Shown here: positions 44,402 through 53,646 of the stretch, in pieces | Position numbering within the stretch: position 1 is the stretch's first letter | Layout of the letters: each line of letters opens with the position of its first letter | Origin: Sediminivirga luteola | Lineage (GTDB): Bacteria > Actinomycetota > Actinomycetes > Actinomycetales > Brevibacteriaceae | DNA: 64,000 bases | NCBI RefSeq assembly: GCF_014639315.1 | Contig: NZ_BMFY01000017.1 | Coordinates: forward strand, 1-64,000 | Direction of reading: 5' to 3' | Translations under genes and position numbers: made by a program | Notes under the pieces: generated by a model | The model's input: only the letters and a program-made list of their open reading frames with translations | Told to the model about the DNA's origin: nothing | Database searches by the model: none

Positions 44402-47122
44402 GTGCGCTCGAACCCCGAGCATCCTGGTGGCGGCCTGCAGCACGTCCCGCGGGTGTCCTCCGGCCTGGTGACGCGCCGGCACCTCCTGGAACGTCTCGAC
44501 GGCCCGGCGCCCATCGTCGTCCTGCACGCCGGCAGCGGCACCGGCAAGACGACCCTGCTGGCGCAGTGGGCGCACCAGCACGCCAGCGCAGCCGCCGGCA
44601 CCGTGGCGTGGATCGCCGCCGACGAGGGCACCCGCACCCGGACCGGCTACTGGATGCGCGTGCTGGGGCGGCTTCACTCGTGCGGCGTGATCGACGACGC
44701 CACCCTGTACCGGGAGATGGCCGCGATCGCCGACGAACCCGAGGCCATCGCGGCCACCCTGACCCGGCTCCTGGCGGCCGCGGGACGGAACCTGACCCTG
44801 ATCCTCGACGACTTCGCCAATCCTGCGGGCGGAAGCTCCTGGGACGCGGTCTGCCTCGATCTGATCGAGATCGTGCGCGCCGTACCCGCCGTCCGGTGCA
44901 TCGCCGCCGGCCGGTACCCGAGTCTGCTGGAGCGTCCCGGCACTGCGGCGTCCCTGGACATCGCCGTGCTGTCGGAACCGGAGCTGGAGCTGACGGAGCA
45001 CGAAATCCGGCAGATGCTCGCCCAGCATGTGCCCGGGCTCGCCCCGGCGAGCCTGCAGCAGGTCGCCGGGCACCCGGCCGCGCGCCGGATCGCCTCCCTG
45101 CGATACGCCATCGATGCCCTGGGCCAGGCCCTGCTGGCCCGGGACGATGCCGGCGTGGACATCGACGAGGTGCTCATCGCCGCGGCGCGGCAGGACATCC
45201 TGGCGCGGATCTCAGATCCGGAGGTCCTGGACTTCGTCGGCGCCACCGCGCACGCGCCCGTGCTCGACGCAGAGCTGGCCGCCCGCCTGACCGGCCGGCA
45301 CGACGCGGAGGCGCTGCTGACGGGCATCGAGCACGCCGGCGCCGGGCAGTGGTCGCACGGAGGACCGGACCGGGCTCCGGTGTTCCGCTACAGCGCGCAT
45401 CTGCGCGCCGCGGCCGCCCAGGACTACGCCCGGCGCCATCCGGCTCGCGTGCGCCGGATTCACTTCCTGATCGCGCAGTGGCTCAACGACGTCCGCGGCG
45501 AACGGCTCGCCGCCTTCGAGCATGCGCTCCGCTCGGGCGATCTGGACTACGCGGCCCGGGTGCTGATGCGCGCCTATCCGATGTCCGCCGAGGACAATGC
45601 GCACGTGTCCCGTCTGCTCGGCTCACTGCCGGCCCTGACGATCCACCGCCATCCTCTGCTGGCGCTGCGCTATGCGCTGGTGCTCAACGCCTCCGCCGAA
45701 ACCCAGAGCCGCGCCGCGGAGTTCTTCACCTCGGCGGGGCTCATGAGCAGGCTGCGGCCCGGCGCCCTCACGCCGCTCGAACGCGCCATCCAGCAGAGCC
45801 TGGAGTCGGCGGTGCAACGCCTGCTGGGACAGCACAAGCGCATGCGGGACCTCGCGCTGAGCGCCCTGCCCGTGCTGACGCAGGCGGTGGACGACCCGGA
45901 GCGGGACGAGGGACTGGACGCCATGACCCTGGTCTCCATCACCCAGTGCGCCATGGGGCTGTTCTATGCCGACGAGCCGGAGCAGTCGCGCGAAGCCCAC
46001 CTCCTGGCGGCGCGGTTCGCCGAGCAACTGCACTGGCGCCACCGCCGCAATGAGGCCTACGCCAATCTCGGGATGATCCACGCCCTGGCCGGCAATGTGC
46101 GCAGTGCCCGCGCGGCGCTGGCTGCAATCGACCCCGGCGACTGGCCGGAGACCTGGCATGACAGCTACACGGTCACCCCCGAGCGCATCGCCCGGGCATG
46201 GGTGCTGCTCTCGGAGGGACGTCCGGAGGAGGCGCTGGAGGAGACCCGCGGCATCCTCCGGCACATCGACACCATCGAGCACTGGGAACTCATCTCCAGC
46301 GTCCGCGCGCTGGCCGAGGTCATGGCGGGCCGGGCGCAGGAGGCCTCATCCCGATGGGAGCACATCACCGGGCAACGGCGGGACCGGCGCACGCTGCCTT
46401 CCACGCACCGGCACATCGCCGTGACCGAAGCCCTGCTGGCGCTGGCCCGCGGCGCCGCGCCAGGCAATGACCGCCCCGGCCGTTCCCGGCGTCCGGCGGC
46501 GGTGTCCGCGCTCACCGCGCTGAGTGCCGCCGCCGAGGGCCGCTCGGACGAGGCGGTGCCGCTCCTGGCCGGCGCCAAAGTGGAGGCCCGTACGCCCGTG
46601 GACCGCATGATCGCGGCCGTGGTCGCTGTTCGGCTGGCGCTCAGCGGCGGGATCGGCCTGGACGCGACCGGGCCCGGGCTGCGCCTGGCCACCATCGTCG
46701 AGAGCGATCAGCTGCGCTGGCCGCTGGCACTGATGCCGGAGGCGGACCGGGCCGCGCTCCTGGCCGCGCTCACGGATGCGGGGTCCACCGGCGCGGCGCG
46801 GATCCTCACCGAGGCGTGCGCCATCGTCCCGCCGATGCTGCCGGACGAGGCGCCCCGGCACCCGGCACCGCCGGCACTGACGTCCCGCGAGCGCGAGGTC
46901 CTGCTGGTGCTGATCGAAACGGACAAGCGCAGCGAGATCGCCGCGCGCCTGTTCGTCTCGGTGAACACCGTCAAGGCGCATCTGCGCAGTCTGTACGCGA
47001 AGCTCGGTGCTTCTTCGCGGGAGGAGGCGCTGACCCGCGCGCTGCACTACGGTCTGCTGCGGCCGCCCTCCTCCGGTCACGGGGAAGACGCGCCGGAGCC
47101 GCCGCGCTCATCGCTCGGCTGA
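44402..47122 (+). CDS. Large LuxR-family ATP-binding regulator (LAL-like), divergent from pilus operon
   Basis: 906-aa regulator. Walker A AGSGTGKT (residues about 43-50), Walker B in LTLILDDFAN, a long TPR-like helical middle, and a C-terminal LuxR HTH (LTSREREVLLVLIETDKRSE, then FVSVNTVKAHLRSLYAKLGA). GTG 44402 is strongly supported by AAAGGAGG 5 nt upstream. It shares an intergenic region with the pilus tip gene and is the best candidate for control of the pilus operon; this is an inference from position. It resembles the 960-aa regulator at 23921-26803. Confidence 0.87.
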   Translation: MRSNPEHPGGGLQHVPRVSSGLVTRRHLLERLDGPAPIVVLHAGSGTGKTTLLAQWAHQHASAAAGTVAWIAADEGTRTRTGYWMRVLGRLHSCGVIDDATLYREMAAIADEPEAIAATLTRLLAAAGRNLTLILDDFANPAGGSSWDAVCLDLIEIVRAVPAVRCIAAGRYPSLLERPGTAASLDIAVLSEPELELTEHEIRQMLAQHVPGLAPASLQQVAGHPAARRIASLRYAIDALGQALLARDDAGVDIDEVLIAAARQDILARISDPEVLDFVGATAHAPVLDAELAARLTGRHDAEALLTGIEHAGAGQWSHGGPDRAPVFRYSAHLRAAAAQDYARRHPARVRRIHFLIAQWLNDVRGERLAAFEHALRSGDLDYAARVLMRAYPMSAEDNAHVSRLLGSLPALTIHRHPLLALRYALVLNASAETQSRAAEFFTSAGLMSRLRPGALTPLERAIQQSLESAVQRLLGQHKRMRDLALSALPVLTQAVDDPERDEGLDAMTLVSITQCAMGLFYADEPEQSREAHLLAARFAEQLHWRHRRNEAYANLGMIHALAGNVRSARAALAAIDPGDWPETWHDSYTVTPERIARAWVLLSEGRPEEALEETRGILRHIDTIEHWELISSVRALAEVMAGRAQEASSRWEHITGQRRDRRTLPSTHRHIAVTEALLALARGAAPGNDRPGRSRRPAAVSALTALSAAAEGRSDEAVPLLAGAKVEARTPVDRMIAAVVAVRLALSGGIGLDATGPGLRLATIVESDQLRWPLALMPEADRAALLAALTDAGSTGAARILTEACAIVPPMLPDEAPRHPAPPALTSREREVLLVLIETDKRSEIAARLFVSVNTVKAHLRSLYAKLGASSREEALTRALHYGLLRPPSSGHGEDAPEPPRSSLG

Positions 47123-47155
47123 ACCCCGGCGAGCCGCGGCACGGTCTCCCCGGCC

Positions 47156-47400
47156 GTCGGGCATCGTCAGCGCGGTGGCACGCGGCCCCCGGCGGCAGGC
47201 GCCGATGTGAAGGCCCGTCGGGCATGACCAGCGCGGCGACACCCGGGCCCCGGACCGGCGGACGCCGACGTGAAGGCCCGTCGGGCGTCGGCGCGAAGAC
47301 CTCGTCGGGCCGTCATCAGCGTGGTGGCACGATGTCCCGGCGGGCGGGTGCCGTCAGGCCCGCCGCACGAGGGACCCGGACGGGCGCGGGCGTCGTCGGC
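47156..47400. repeat. Degenerate 61-63-bp tandem repeat
   Basis: Two near-full copies, 47156-47216 and 47217-47279, share GTCGGGCAT, CAGCGCGG, CCCCGG and GATGTGAAGGCCC/GACGTGAAGGCCC blocks. Shortened copies start at 47280, 47304 and about 47353. It fills the space between the pilus regulator and the CopD-CtaG gene. No gene is supported in 47123-47431. Confidence 0.6.
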
Positions 47401-47431
47401 GCGGCGGCGTAAGGTCCCCGGCGGACGTTCG

Positions 47432-49471
47432 TCAGCGCCGCGGGTCCTGCGGGCGCTTGGAGAGCGAGGCGAGCATCTCGTTGTAGGCGCGCAGCTCGGC
47501 ATCGGAGGTCTTGTCCTCCTGCCGGTCGGAGCGGACCGCCTCGCGGCGCGAGCTCTTGGTCCATTGCACGGCCACGCCGATCGCCAGCAGCAGGGTGGGC
47601 AGCTCGCCGATGCCCCAGGCGATCTCCCCGCCGGTCTGCTGGTCCTCGATGGCCGAGACCCAGCCGTGCCCGATGTTGCCGAACCAGTTGGGCTCGATGA
47701 GGCTGGTGGAGGACATGATGGAGATGCCGAAGAACGCGTGGAACGCCATCGTGATGAGCAGCACCAGGAGCCGGATGGGGTACGGGTAGCGCTTTACCCC
47801 GGGATCGGTGCCGATGAGGCTCTGGGCGAAGAGGTACCCGGCCACGAGGAAGTGGGCGACCATGATCTCGTGCCCCAGATGGGTGTCCAGGGAGTACCAC
47901 ATGATCCCGGAGTAGTAGAACACCACGAGCGATCCGGCGAAGTTCACCGCCGCGACGATGGGGTTGGAGAGCACCCCGGCGAAGCGGGAGTGCACCACGC
48001 CGAGGATCCACTCGCGCGGCCCGCGGGAACCGTCCCGGCGGGGCGCGACGGCGCGCATCAGCAGGGTGATGGGCGCGCCGATCACCATCGGCAGCGGCAC
48101 TGCCATGACCAGCAGCATGTGCTGGACCATGTGCCCGCTGAACAGGACCGTGCCATAGACGGCCGGCGCCCCGGAGGTCACGTAGATCAGGCCCGCCATG
48201 CCGAGCAGCCAGCAGATCAGCCGCAGCACCGGCCAGGAGTCCCCGCGGCGGCGCAGCGCGAGGAAGCCGCGGATGTAGGCGTAGGAGGCCAGCAGGGCCA
48301 CTGCGATCCAGAACACGTCCGGGTGCCACTGGGTCCACACCGCCTCGACGCTGGGCGGAGGCGGCAGGTCCTCACCGGTGAGCAGGCGGGCGGCGGTGGC
48401 GACCTCCGGCGGTTCCTGCGGCACCGGCGGGGCAGTCCGGGACAGGGCGACCGCCAGTCCGGAGACGGCACCGAAGATGAGCGCCTCGACTCCGAGCAGT
48501 CGCCAGAACAGGGGCAGCGCACCGGCGCCGGACTCGACCCGGCCGATGATCCGGCTGCGATGCACCCAGCCGATGGCGCCCAGCACCACGGTGAGGACGA
48601 GCTTCGCCAGCAGCAGCTGCCCGTAGGGCGTCAGCAGGTCCTCGGGGCCGGCCATGCGAACGCTGCCGTTGATCATGCCGGAGGAGGCGATCAGCACGAA
48701 GCCGAACAGTGCGAGGGCGGAGATCCGGCGCAGCAGGGCCCCGGCATCGGCGCGCCCGGCGATCCGGGGCGCCAGGAAGCCGAACGGGATCAGCACGCCG
48801 AGCCAGGCGACGGCGCCGACCAGGTGCAGCCCGATGCTGTTGACCGCCAGGGAGTGGTTGTCCGAACCGGCCGCGTGGCCGGTGAGCGCCTGGGGCACGA
48901 GCGCGACGGCCGCGAGCAGGAGCGTCAGGCCCACACCGGTGTAAGAGCGCACGGCGATGCAGAGCATGGCGGCCACCGCGGCGATGCAGGTGATCACGAG
49001 CCAGGCCCGACCGGTGTCCAGGCCAGTGAGGAAGAACCCGAAATCGGCGGAGAGGCCGCCGGCCTGGAACGCCTGGGCGCCGGCGATGTCGATGTACATC
49101 AGCAGCGTGGTGCCGGCGGCCGCGACGGTCCATACCACGGCGGCGGAGGCGGCGTACTGCATCGCCGCCTCCCACAGCGGCTCGGGTGTGCCGGCGCCGT
49201 GCTGCTTCTGCTCGCGGGACCGGCGCAGCGAGCCCGTGCGCGGCAGCACGAATGCGGCCAGGGCCAGGGCGCCGATGCAGGTGGCGATGCTGAGGTTGTA
49301 GAGCACCTTCACGATCGGCAGGCCGTAGCGCACCCACGGGCCGGGGTCACCGAGGGTGTAGGCGTCGAGGGCCCCGGAGTAGGTGCCGGCCAGGAGGACC
49401 ACGCAGAACGCGGCGACGAGCAGGCCCGGCAGGATCAGGATCCCGAGCCGGCGGGCGGTCACGGCGGTCAC
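47432..49471 (-). CDS. CopD-CtaG fusion membrane protein (copper handling/cytochrome oxidase assembly)
   Basis: 679-aa protein with about 14 spans. The N-terminal half is CopD-like (copper resistance D; LTGHAAGSDNHSLAVNSIGLHLVGAVAWLG, read in parts). The C-terminal half is CtaG/caa3-assembly-like (VLFSGHMVQHMLLVMAVPLP; FYYSGIMWYSLDTHLGHEIM; AWGIGELP), with conserved His/Met residues suited to copper. Such fusions are common in actinobacteria and are thought to deliver Cu to cytochrome c oxidase. GTG 49471 overlaps the amidase stop by 4 bp, so the amidase gene is upstream in the same operon. Confidence 0.9.
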   Translation of the reverse strand: MTAVTARRLGILILPGLLVAAFCVVLLAGTYSGALDAYTLGDPGPWVRYGLPIVKVLYNLSIATCIGALALAAFVLPRTGSLRRSREQKQHGAGTPEPLWEAAMQYAASAAVVWTVAAAGTTLLMYIDIAGAQAFQAGGLSADFGFFLTGLDTGRAWLVITCIAAVAAMLCIAVRSYTGVGLTLLLAAVALVPQALTGHAAGSDNHSLAVNSIGLHLVGAVAWLGVLIPFGFLAPRIAGRADAGALLRRISALALFGFVLIASSGMINGSVRMAGPEDLLTPYGQLLLAKLVLTVVLGAIGWVHRSRIIGRVESGAGALPLFWRLLGVEALIFGAVSGLAVALSRTAPPVPQEPPEVATAARLLTGEDLPPPPSVEAVWTQWHPDVFWIAVALLASYAYIRGFLALRRRGDSWPVLRLICWLLGMAGLIYVTSGAPAVYGTVLFSGHMVQHMLLVMAVPLPMVIGAPITLLMRAVAPRRDGSRGPREWILGVVHSRFAGVLSNPIVAAVNFAGSLVVFYYSGIMWYSLDTHLGHEIMVAHFLVAGYLFAQSLIGTDPGVKRYPYPIRLLVLLITMAFHAFFGISIMSSTSLIEPNWFGNIGHGWVSAIEDQQTGGEIAWGIGELPTLLLAIGVAVQWTKSSRREAVRSDRQEDKTSDAELRAYNEMLASLSKRPQDPRR

Positions 49472-50334
49472 GAGGCGGGCGAGCCCAGCCGGCGGTCGTC
49501 CAGTGCCGGGAAGCTCCGGCGTCGCTCCGCGATCGCGTCGAGGTCGATCTCCGCCTGCAGGATGGTCTCGTCGGGGCCGGCTTCGGCCAGGACGGTGCCG
49601 TCGGCGGCCAGCGTGACGGAGTGCCCGCCCATCTGCGTCTTGGCATGATATCCGGCGGTGTTCACGGCGATCAGCGCGACGAAGTCCTCAATGGCGCGGG
49701 CCCGGGCCAGCAGGCTCCAGTGATCCACCCGGGCGGCGGGCCACGCGGCCGGGACCACTACGACCTCGGCGCCGTCGTCCAGCAGGGCGCGGAACAGTTC
49801 GGGGAAACGCAGGTCGTAGCAGGTGGCCAGGCCCAGGGTGACCGGCCGGCCGCCGACGACGATCTGGGCGGTGACGACGTCATCGCCGGCGGCGAGCACC
49901 TTGGGCTCGCCCACGCCGAAGCCGAAGCGGTGGATCTTCCGGTAGGTGGCGATCACCTCACCGGCGGGGTCCAGCAGCACGGAGGTGTTCCAGAGCCCGC
50001 GCAACTCGTCGGGGAGCTCGGGCAGCGCGGTGATGTCCCCGCCGGCCTCGGCCAGCCGGGTGGCAGCTTCCGGGGAGGCCTCGATGATGGACCCGGCGTG
50101 CACATAGGCGCCGATGTCCCGGGCGGCCTCGGCGATGGCGGCCACGACCGGGCCGTCGACGGCCTGGGCACGGTGTCCCCACTCGCGGTAGCTGAATCCT
50201 CCGGGCGCCCACAGCTCGGGCAGGACGACCAGATCCGCGCCGTGCTGGGACCGGACCAGCTGCGCCGCACGTGCAACGCGATCCTCCATCGGCTCGTCGT
50301 CACTGTAGGCCAGCTGAATCGAGGAAACTCGCAT
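49468..50334 (-). CDS. Carbon-nitrogen hydrolase (nitrilase superfamily)
   Basis: 288-aa amidase fold. Catalytic Glu in LVVLPELWAPGGF, Lys in VIATYRKIHRFGFGVGEP, Cys in LATCYDLRFPELFRALL. Start ATG 50334 (MRVSSIQLAYSDDEPMEDRV), at the end of a GC-rich upstream region. It most resembles omega-amidase/deaminated-glutathione amidase types (Nit family). Coupled by 4 bp to the CopD-CtaG gene. Confidence 0.88.
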   Translation of the reverse strand: MRVSSIQLAYSDDEPMEDRVARAAQLVRSQHGADLVVLPELWAPGGFSYREWGHRAQAVDGPVVAAIAEAARDIGAYVHAGSIIEASPEAATRLAEAGGDITALPELPDELRGLWNTSVLLDPAGEVIATYRKIHRFGFGVGEPKVLAAGDDVVTAQIVVGGRPVTLGLATCYDLRFPELFRALLDDGAEVVVVPAAWPAARVDHWSLLARARAIEDFVALIAVNTAGYHAKTQMGGHSVTLAADGTVLAEAGPDETILQAEIDLDAIAERRRSFPALDDRRLGSPAS

Positions 50335-50402
50335 GGTTCCAGGGTACGCGCCCACCCTGGGAGGCAGCCAACGGCCCAGCCGCCGCCCCAGGAGCCCCTG
50401 AG

Positions 50403-50460
50403 TCCGGGGGTGTGCGCTAATTCCGGGTGAGTTCACGCGGAATTAGCGCACACCCCCGGA
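50403..50460. repeat. 58-bp intergenic palindrome, copy 1
   Basis: Perfect 22-bp arms (50403-50424 and 50439-50460) around a 14-nt loop GGGTGAGTTCACGC that itself carries GTGA-GT-TCAC. It lies between the amidase start and the HU terminator. Same length and structure as the copy at 53908-53965. Confidence 0.85.
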
Positions 50461-50499
50461 ACTATGCGCCGGGTGTCGGCCCGGAAGCCGGGCGGGCAC

Positions 50500-50541
50500 C
50501 ACGAAGGCCCGCCCCCGGGAGATGGGGGGCGGGCCTTCGTG
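50500..50541 (-). terminator. 17-bp hairpin downstream of HU
   Basis: Perfect stem 50500-50516 with 50525-50541 (CACGAAGGCCCGCCCCC), 8-nt loop, 50 bp after the HU stop on the minus strand. It lacks a U-run, as usual in high-GC hairpin terminators, and could work in both directions. Confidence 0.75.
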
Positions 50542-50592
50542 TTGCTTCTCAAGCGGCCCTACGCCACGCGTGTGGCCAAGGACGACCTAGGC

Positions 50593-50880
50593 TCAGTTGG
50601 GCGAGCCGGCAGCGGCCTTCAGCTTGGAACCGGCGGAGATCTTCACCGAGTAGCCGGCCTTGATCTCGATCTCCTCACCGGTCTGCGGGTTGCGGCCCTT
50701 ACGGGCGGCACGCTCGGTGCGCTCCACGGACAGCCAGCCGGGGACCGTCAGCTTCTCGCCATTGGCAACGGCAGAGGAGAACACCTCGAAGACGCCGTCG
50801 AGCACATCGGAGACCTGCTTCTGAGTCAGGCCGGACTTCTCTGCGACCTCGGCGACGAGCTCGCTGCGGTTCTTAGCCAT
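50593..50880 (-). CDS. hup: DNA-binding protein HU
   Basis: 95-aa HU protein: MAKNRSELVAEVAEKSGLTQ, dimerisation helices, then the DNA-binding arm around RTERAARKGRNPQTGEEIEI. It lacks the long Lys/Ala C-terminal tail of mycobacterial HupB, so it is the short type. It wraps and bends DNA. ATG 50880 has an upstream AGGAGG-like sequence. It is followed by a strong hairpin. Confidence 0.95.
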   Translation of the reverse strand: MAKNRSELVAEVAEKSGLTQKQVSDVLDGVFEVFSSAVANGEKLTVPGWLSVERTERAARKGRNPQTGEEIEIKAGYSVKISAGSKLKAAAGSPN

Positions 50881-50955
50881 AGGTTGTCCTCCTTAGGACC
50901 GAGTCGATTGCGTACTGGTGGTACGAACGTAACCAGTACCGTACCAGCTCGTAAC

Positions 50956-51261
50956 TTACCAGCTGGACTTGGTGATGCCCGGCAGTTCGCCCTTGTGCGC
51001 CATCTCACGGAAGCGGACGCGGGAGAGTCCGAACTTGCGCAGGTGGCCACGCGGACGGCCGTCCACCTGGTCGCGGTTGCGCAGCCGGACCGGCGAGGCA
51101 TCGCGAGGAAGCTTCTGCAGGCCGAGGCGTGCCTCTTCCCGCTGCTCGTCGGTGCTGTTGGGGTCGATCAGCTGCTTCTTCAGCTGAGCGCGCTTCTCCG
51201 CGTAGCGCTCGACGACGATCTGGCGCTGCTCGTTACGGGCGATCTTGGACTTCTTGGCCAC
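50956..51261 (-). CDS. rpsN: 30S ribosomal protein S14, zinc-independent type
   Basis: 101-aa S14: [20 protein letters not shown] and [20 protein letters not shown] plus [22 protein letters not shown] (read in parts). This is the long form without the CxxC zinc knuckle. It is the third gene of the rpmB-rpmG-rpsN cluster, 7 bp after rpmG. In several actinobacteria such C-minus copies are induced by zinc limitation through Zur; I see no clear Zur box. Confidence 0.95.
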   Translation of the reverse strand: MAKKSKIARNEQRQIVVERYAEKRAQLKKQLIDPNSTDEQREEARLGLQKLPRDASPVRLRNRDQVDGRPRGHLRKFGLSRVRFREMAHKGELPGITKSSW

Positions 51262-51268
51262 GCTGAGA

Positions 51269-51436
51269 TCAGCGCTCCTCTCGGAAATCGACGTGCTTGC
51301 GGACGACGGGATCGTACTTCTTGAGCACGATGCGGTCGGGGTTGTTACGGCGGTTCTTCCGGGTCACGTAGGTGAAACCGGTGCCGGCCGTGGACTTGAG
51401 CTTGATGATCGGGCGGACGTCCTGTGCCTTGGCCAT
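51269..51436 (-). CDS. rpmG: 50S ribosomal protein L33, zinc-independent type
   Basis: 55-aa L33 found by reading the strand directly: [18 protein letters not shown], then [20 protein letters not shown] and DFREER at the C-terminus. No CxxC pairs, so it is the C-minus form. Its ATG shares one base with the rpmB stop (TGATG at 51434-51438). Confidence 0.95.
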   Translation of the reverse strand: MAKAQDVRPIIKLKSTAGTGFTYVTRKNRRNNPDRIVLKKYDPVVRKHVDFREER

Positions 51437-51672
51437 CAGAGCTTCACTCCCTTCGCGATGAGTTCACTCACCACGGCGTCGATCCCGCGGGCGTCGATGA
51501 CCTTGATGCCCTTGGCGCTCACGTTCAGCGTGACGGTGCGGCGCAGAGAAGGCACGTAATAGCGCTTCTTCTGGATGTTCGGGTCGAACCGGCGCTTGGT
51601 GCGGCGGTTCGAGTGCGACACGTTGTGCCCGAAGCCGGGGACGGCTCCGGTCACCTGGCAGGTGGCTGCCAT
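51436..51672 (-). CDS. rpmB: 50S ribosomal protein L28, zinc-independent type
   Basis: 78-aa L28: [40 protein letters not shown] and [18 protein letters not shown]. Only one Cys, so no zinc site. First gene of the three-gene ribosomal cluster; its upstream region is the 915-bp interval that follows. Confidence 0.95.
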   Translation of the reverse strand: MAATCQVTGAVPGFGHNVSHSNRRTKRRFDPNIQKKRYYVPSLRRTVTLNVSAKGIKVIDARGIDAVVSELIAKGVKL

Positions 51673-52587
51673 GACTCTCCTCCAGTTCACAGTTCTCGGC
51701 CGGCGCGCCCACGCGCAGCGGTGCTGCCGGCCGGTAGACATCTGTACCTTTGTCACCGGGCTCAAACCCCTCGGCTCTCACATTTCGAATGAGCCGAGCA
51801 GATTCATGCGGTGCACTGTCTTCATCAATCGCCCGGTGGCGGGCTATGTTCGCGTCACCCGTGGGTTGAGCGGGCGAACACGGATGTCTCACTGGCGCTG
51901 AAGCACCTCGCGTGAGTGTCGAAGAGCCTCGAGTGCAGCGCACAATGAGTGCGTGCCCACGTTCACGGCGCCAGATGACGCAATGGACGCAGACGACAGC
52001 TCTCAATTCTATGGACTTCCACGCCCCGGCCGCAACTTGAGCCGCTCATGCCCTTCACCCGGGCGCCCCGTCCGCCCCCCCCGCGGCCCGGGTAGCGCCA
52101 TGCGGGTGCCGCAGTACGGCCGCGCCCGGGACATGGCTTTCACAACCACTGGGGCGCGTGCACGATGGGCCGGGCCCCGGTACGGCGGCGGCTTCCGGGG
52201 AGCGGCGTACAGCGTGCGTTCCACCGATCCCGCGGTGCTCTACGCCACCCTGTTGGCGCGCCGGCGACGGCGGGGTGGTGCAGTACTGCGCGGTCGGCCG
52301 TGGCGGCGGTATGGCACAGGGACCGTGGCCCAGCGCGTCCAGCAGCGGTATGGCACAGGCGCATGGGTCCGATCCAGGGCGCCGGGGCGAGAAGAAAGAT
52401 GGGCAGCTGCGACGATCTGGCAGACGGGTACAGGTCCGGGGCCGTCCGGACAGGTCAGCGGCGCGCGGAACCGGAGCGAACAAGGGCCGCATCCGGCCGT
52501 GCTGTGGTTCCTGGCGGTTCGGCCCGCCGCACGGCCGCGGGGCACGTACACTTTCATCCGAAGACGCATCCGAACAGGAGGAGCCCG
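51673..52587. other. Long intergenic region with hairpin and a 15-bp direct repeat
   Basis: 915 bp without a supported gene. Near the rpmB side there is an 8-bp stem CTCGGCTC (51770-51777)/GAGCCGAG (51791-51798) with a 13-nt loop containing TTTCGAA, which could be a leader element of the ribosomal operon. At 52306-52320 and 52345-52359 GCGGTATGGCACAGG is repeated 39 bp apart. The rest is GC-rich with many short open frames that lack homology; I see no RNA gene. Confidence 0.4.
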
Positions 52588-53646
52588 ATGTCGAACCCCC
52601 CGCACGGCGGGGCCTCCGACCAGGGGACACCCGCCGGTTCCAGGAAACCCGGGAAATCCGGGCAGCCCGGCACGCCTCCGCGTCCGCGCATCCGGCCGGG
52701 AACCAGCGAGGCCTGGCTGGAACCCGGTGCCGCTCAGGCCCCGCCGCGTCCCCCGTGGCAGCCAGCTTATGGACCGGCGCGCCCTGATGGGCAGCCGGCA
52801 TGGGCCGACCGGCTCGGAGGGTTCGGGAACGCTGGAGGGACGGATGCGCAGCCGGGGCCAGGTACGCCCGCCCCGGGACCACAGACGGGCGCGCAAGCTC
52901 CGGGCACACAGCCGGGGGTGCAGACCGGCGGCGTGCCGGTGCCGCCGCATTCGCAGCCGGAATACTCGAACTATTACGAGTACATCGAGCATCACACCGG
53001 TCAGCAGCCGGTAGTCAAAGCCTCCGAAGCGGAAGAGAAGAAGAAGCGTCCGGCAGCGGGCCCGATGTTGTTCCTGGTGGCCGGCGCGCTGCTGATCGTG
53101 GCACTCATGGTCGGCGGAGTGGTGCTGCTGGAACAGCGCAACCGCACCGCTCCGGAACCCATGACCCTGCCGGACCCGACCACCGCGGCCACCGACGGCG
53201 TGGCACCGGATCCGCAGAGCGCCCCGGAGGCGGCTCCGCCGGGCTCGGTGCCGGACACGGAAGCAGAGGCGCTGGCGGAGCTGGAGCGCATCCGCGAGGA
53301 GACTCTGGACTCGTCGTTCGACCGGCTCAACGACTCCTGGGTGACCCAGCTGAGCGCCAAGCAGGTCGGCCTGCGCGCCGAGGGCAAGACCTGGACCAAC
53401 CGGGACATCCTGGAGTCCTACCAGCAGTATCAGGCGCAGTATCCGGAAGCGTTGCTGCTGTGGAGCGGGGACTGGAGCACCTTCCAGATGTCCGATTTCT
53501 GGGTGGTCGTACTGGACCAGCCGTACCGGGAAGCCGATGACGCGCTCGAGTTCTGCGCGCAGGAGGAGCTCTCCCGGGACGACTGCTTCGCCCGTAAGCT
53601 CTCCGATACCGACGACCCCGAGGGCTCCACGAAGCTCCAGCCCTGA
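52588..53646 (+). CDS. Pro-rich single-span membrane protein of unknown function
   Basis: 352-aa protein. Residues about 1-145 are Pro/Gly/Gln-rich and probably disordered in the cytoplasm. A Lys-rich turn (EAEEKKKRPAAG) precedes one membrane span (MLFLVAGALLIVALMVGGVV). The outer part has an acidic Pro-rich linker, then about 130 folded residues (FDRLNDSWVTQLSAKQVGLR; FQMSDFWVVVLDQPYREADD; two Cys). ATG 52588 has AGGAGGAG upstream. The layout is common for actinobacterial envelope or septal proteins; I do not recognise the outer domain. Confidence 0.8.
   Translation: MSNPPHGGASDQGTPAGSRKPGKSGQPGTPPRPRIRPGTSEAWLEPGAAQAPPRPPWQPAYGPARPDGQPAWADRLGGFGNAGGTDAQPGPGTPAPGPQTGAQAPGTQPGVQTGGVPVPPHSQPEYSNYYEYIEHHTGQQPVVKASEAEEKKKRPAAGPMLFLVAGALLIVALMVGGVVLLEQRNRTAPEPMTLPDPTTAATDGVAPDPQSAPEAAPPGSVPDTEAEALAELERIREETLDSSFDRLNDSWVTQLSAKQVGLRAEGKTWTNRDILESYQQYQAQYPEALLLWSGDWSTFQMSDFWVVVLDQPYREADDALEFCAQEELSRDDCFARKLSDTDDPEGSTKLQP

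Noticed and set aside
47270-49648. A 792-codon open frame on the + strand
   Set aside because: Antisense to the CopD-CtaG gene; low-complexity His/Asp/Gln-rich content typical of a shadow.
50403-50460. Reading the 58-bp palindrome as the HU terminator
   Set aside because: A separate 17-bp hairpin at 50500-50541 lies closer to the HU stop, and the palindrome has a matching copy at 53908 in another context.
52165-52587. Extending the Pro-rich membrane protein to a start at 52165
   Set aside because: The extension is Arg/Gly/Ala filler; ATG 52588 has a strong AGGAGGAG site and gives a sensible N-terminus.
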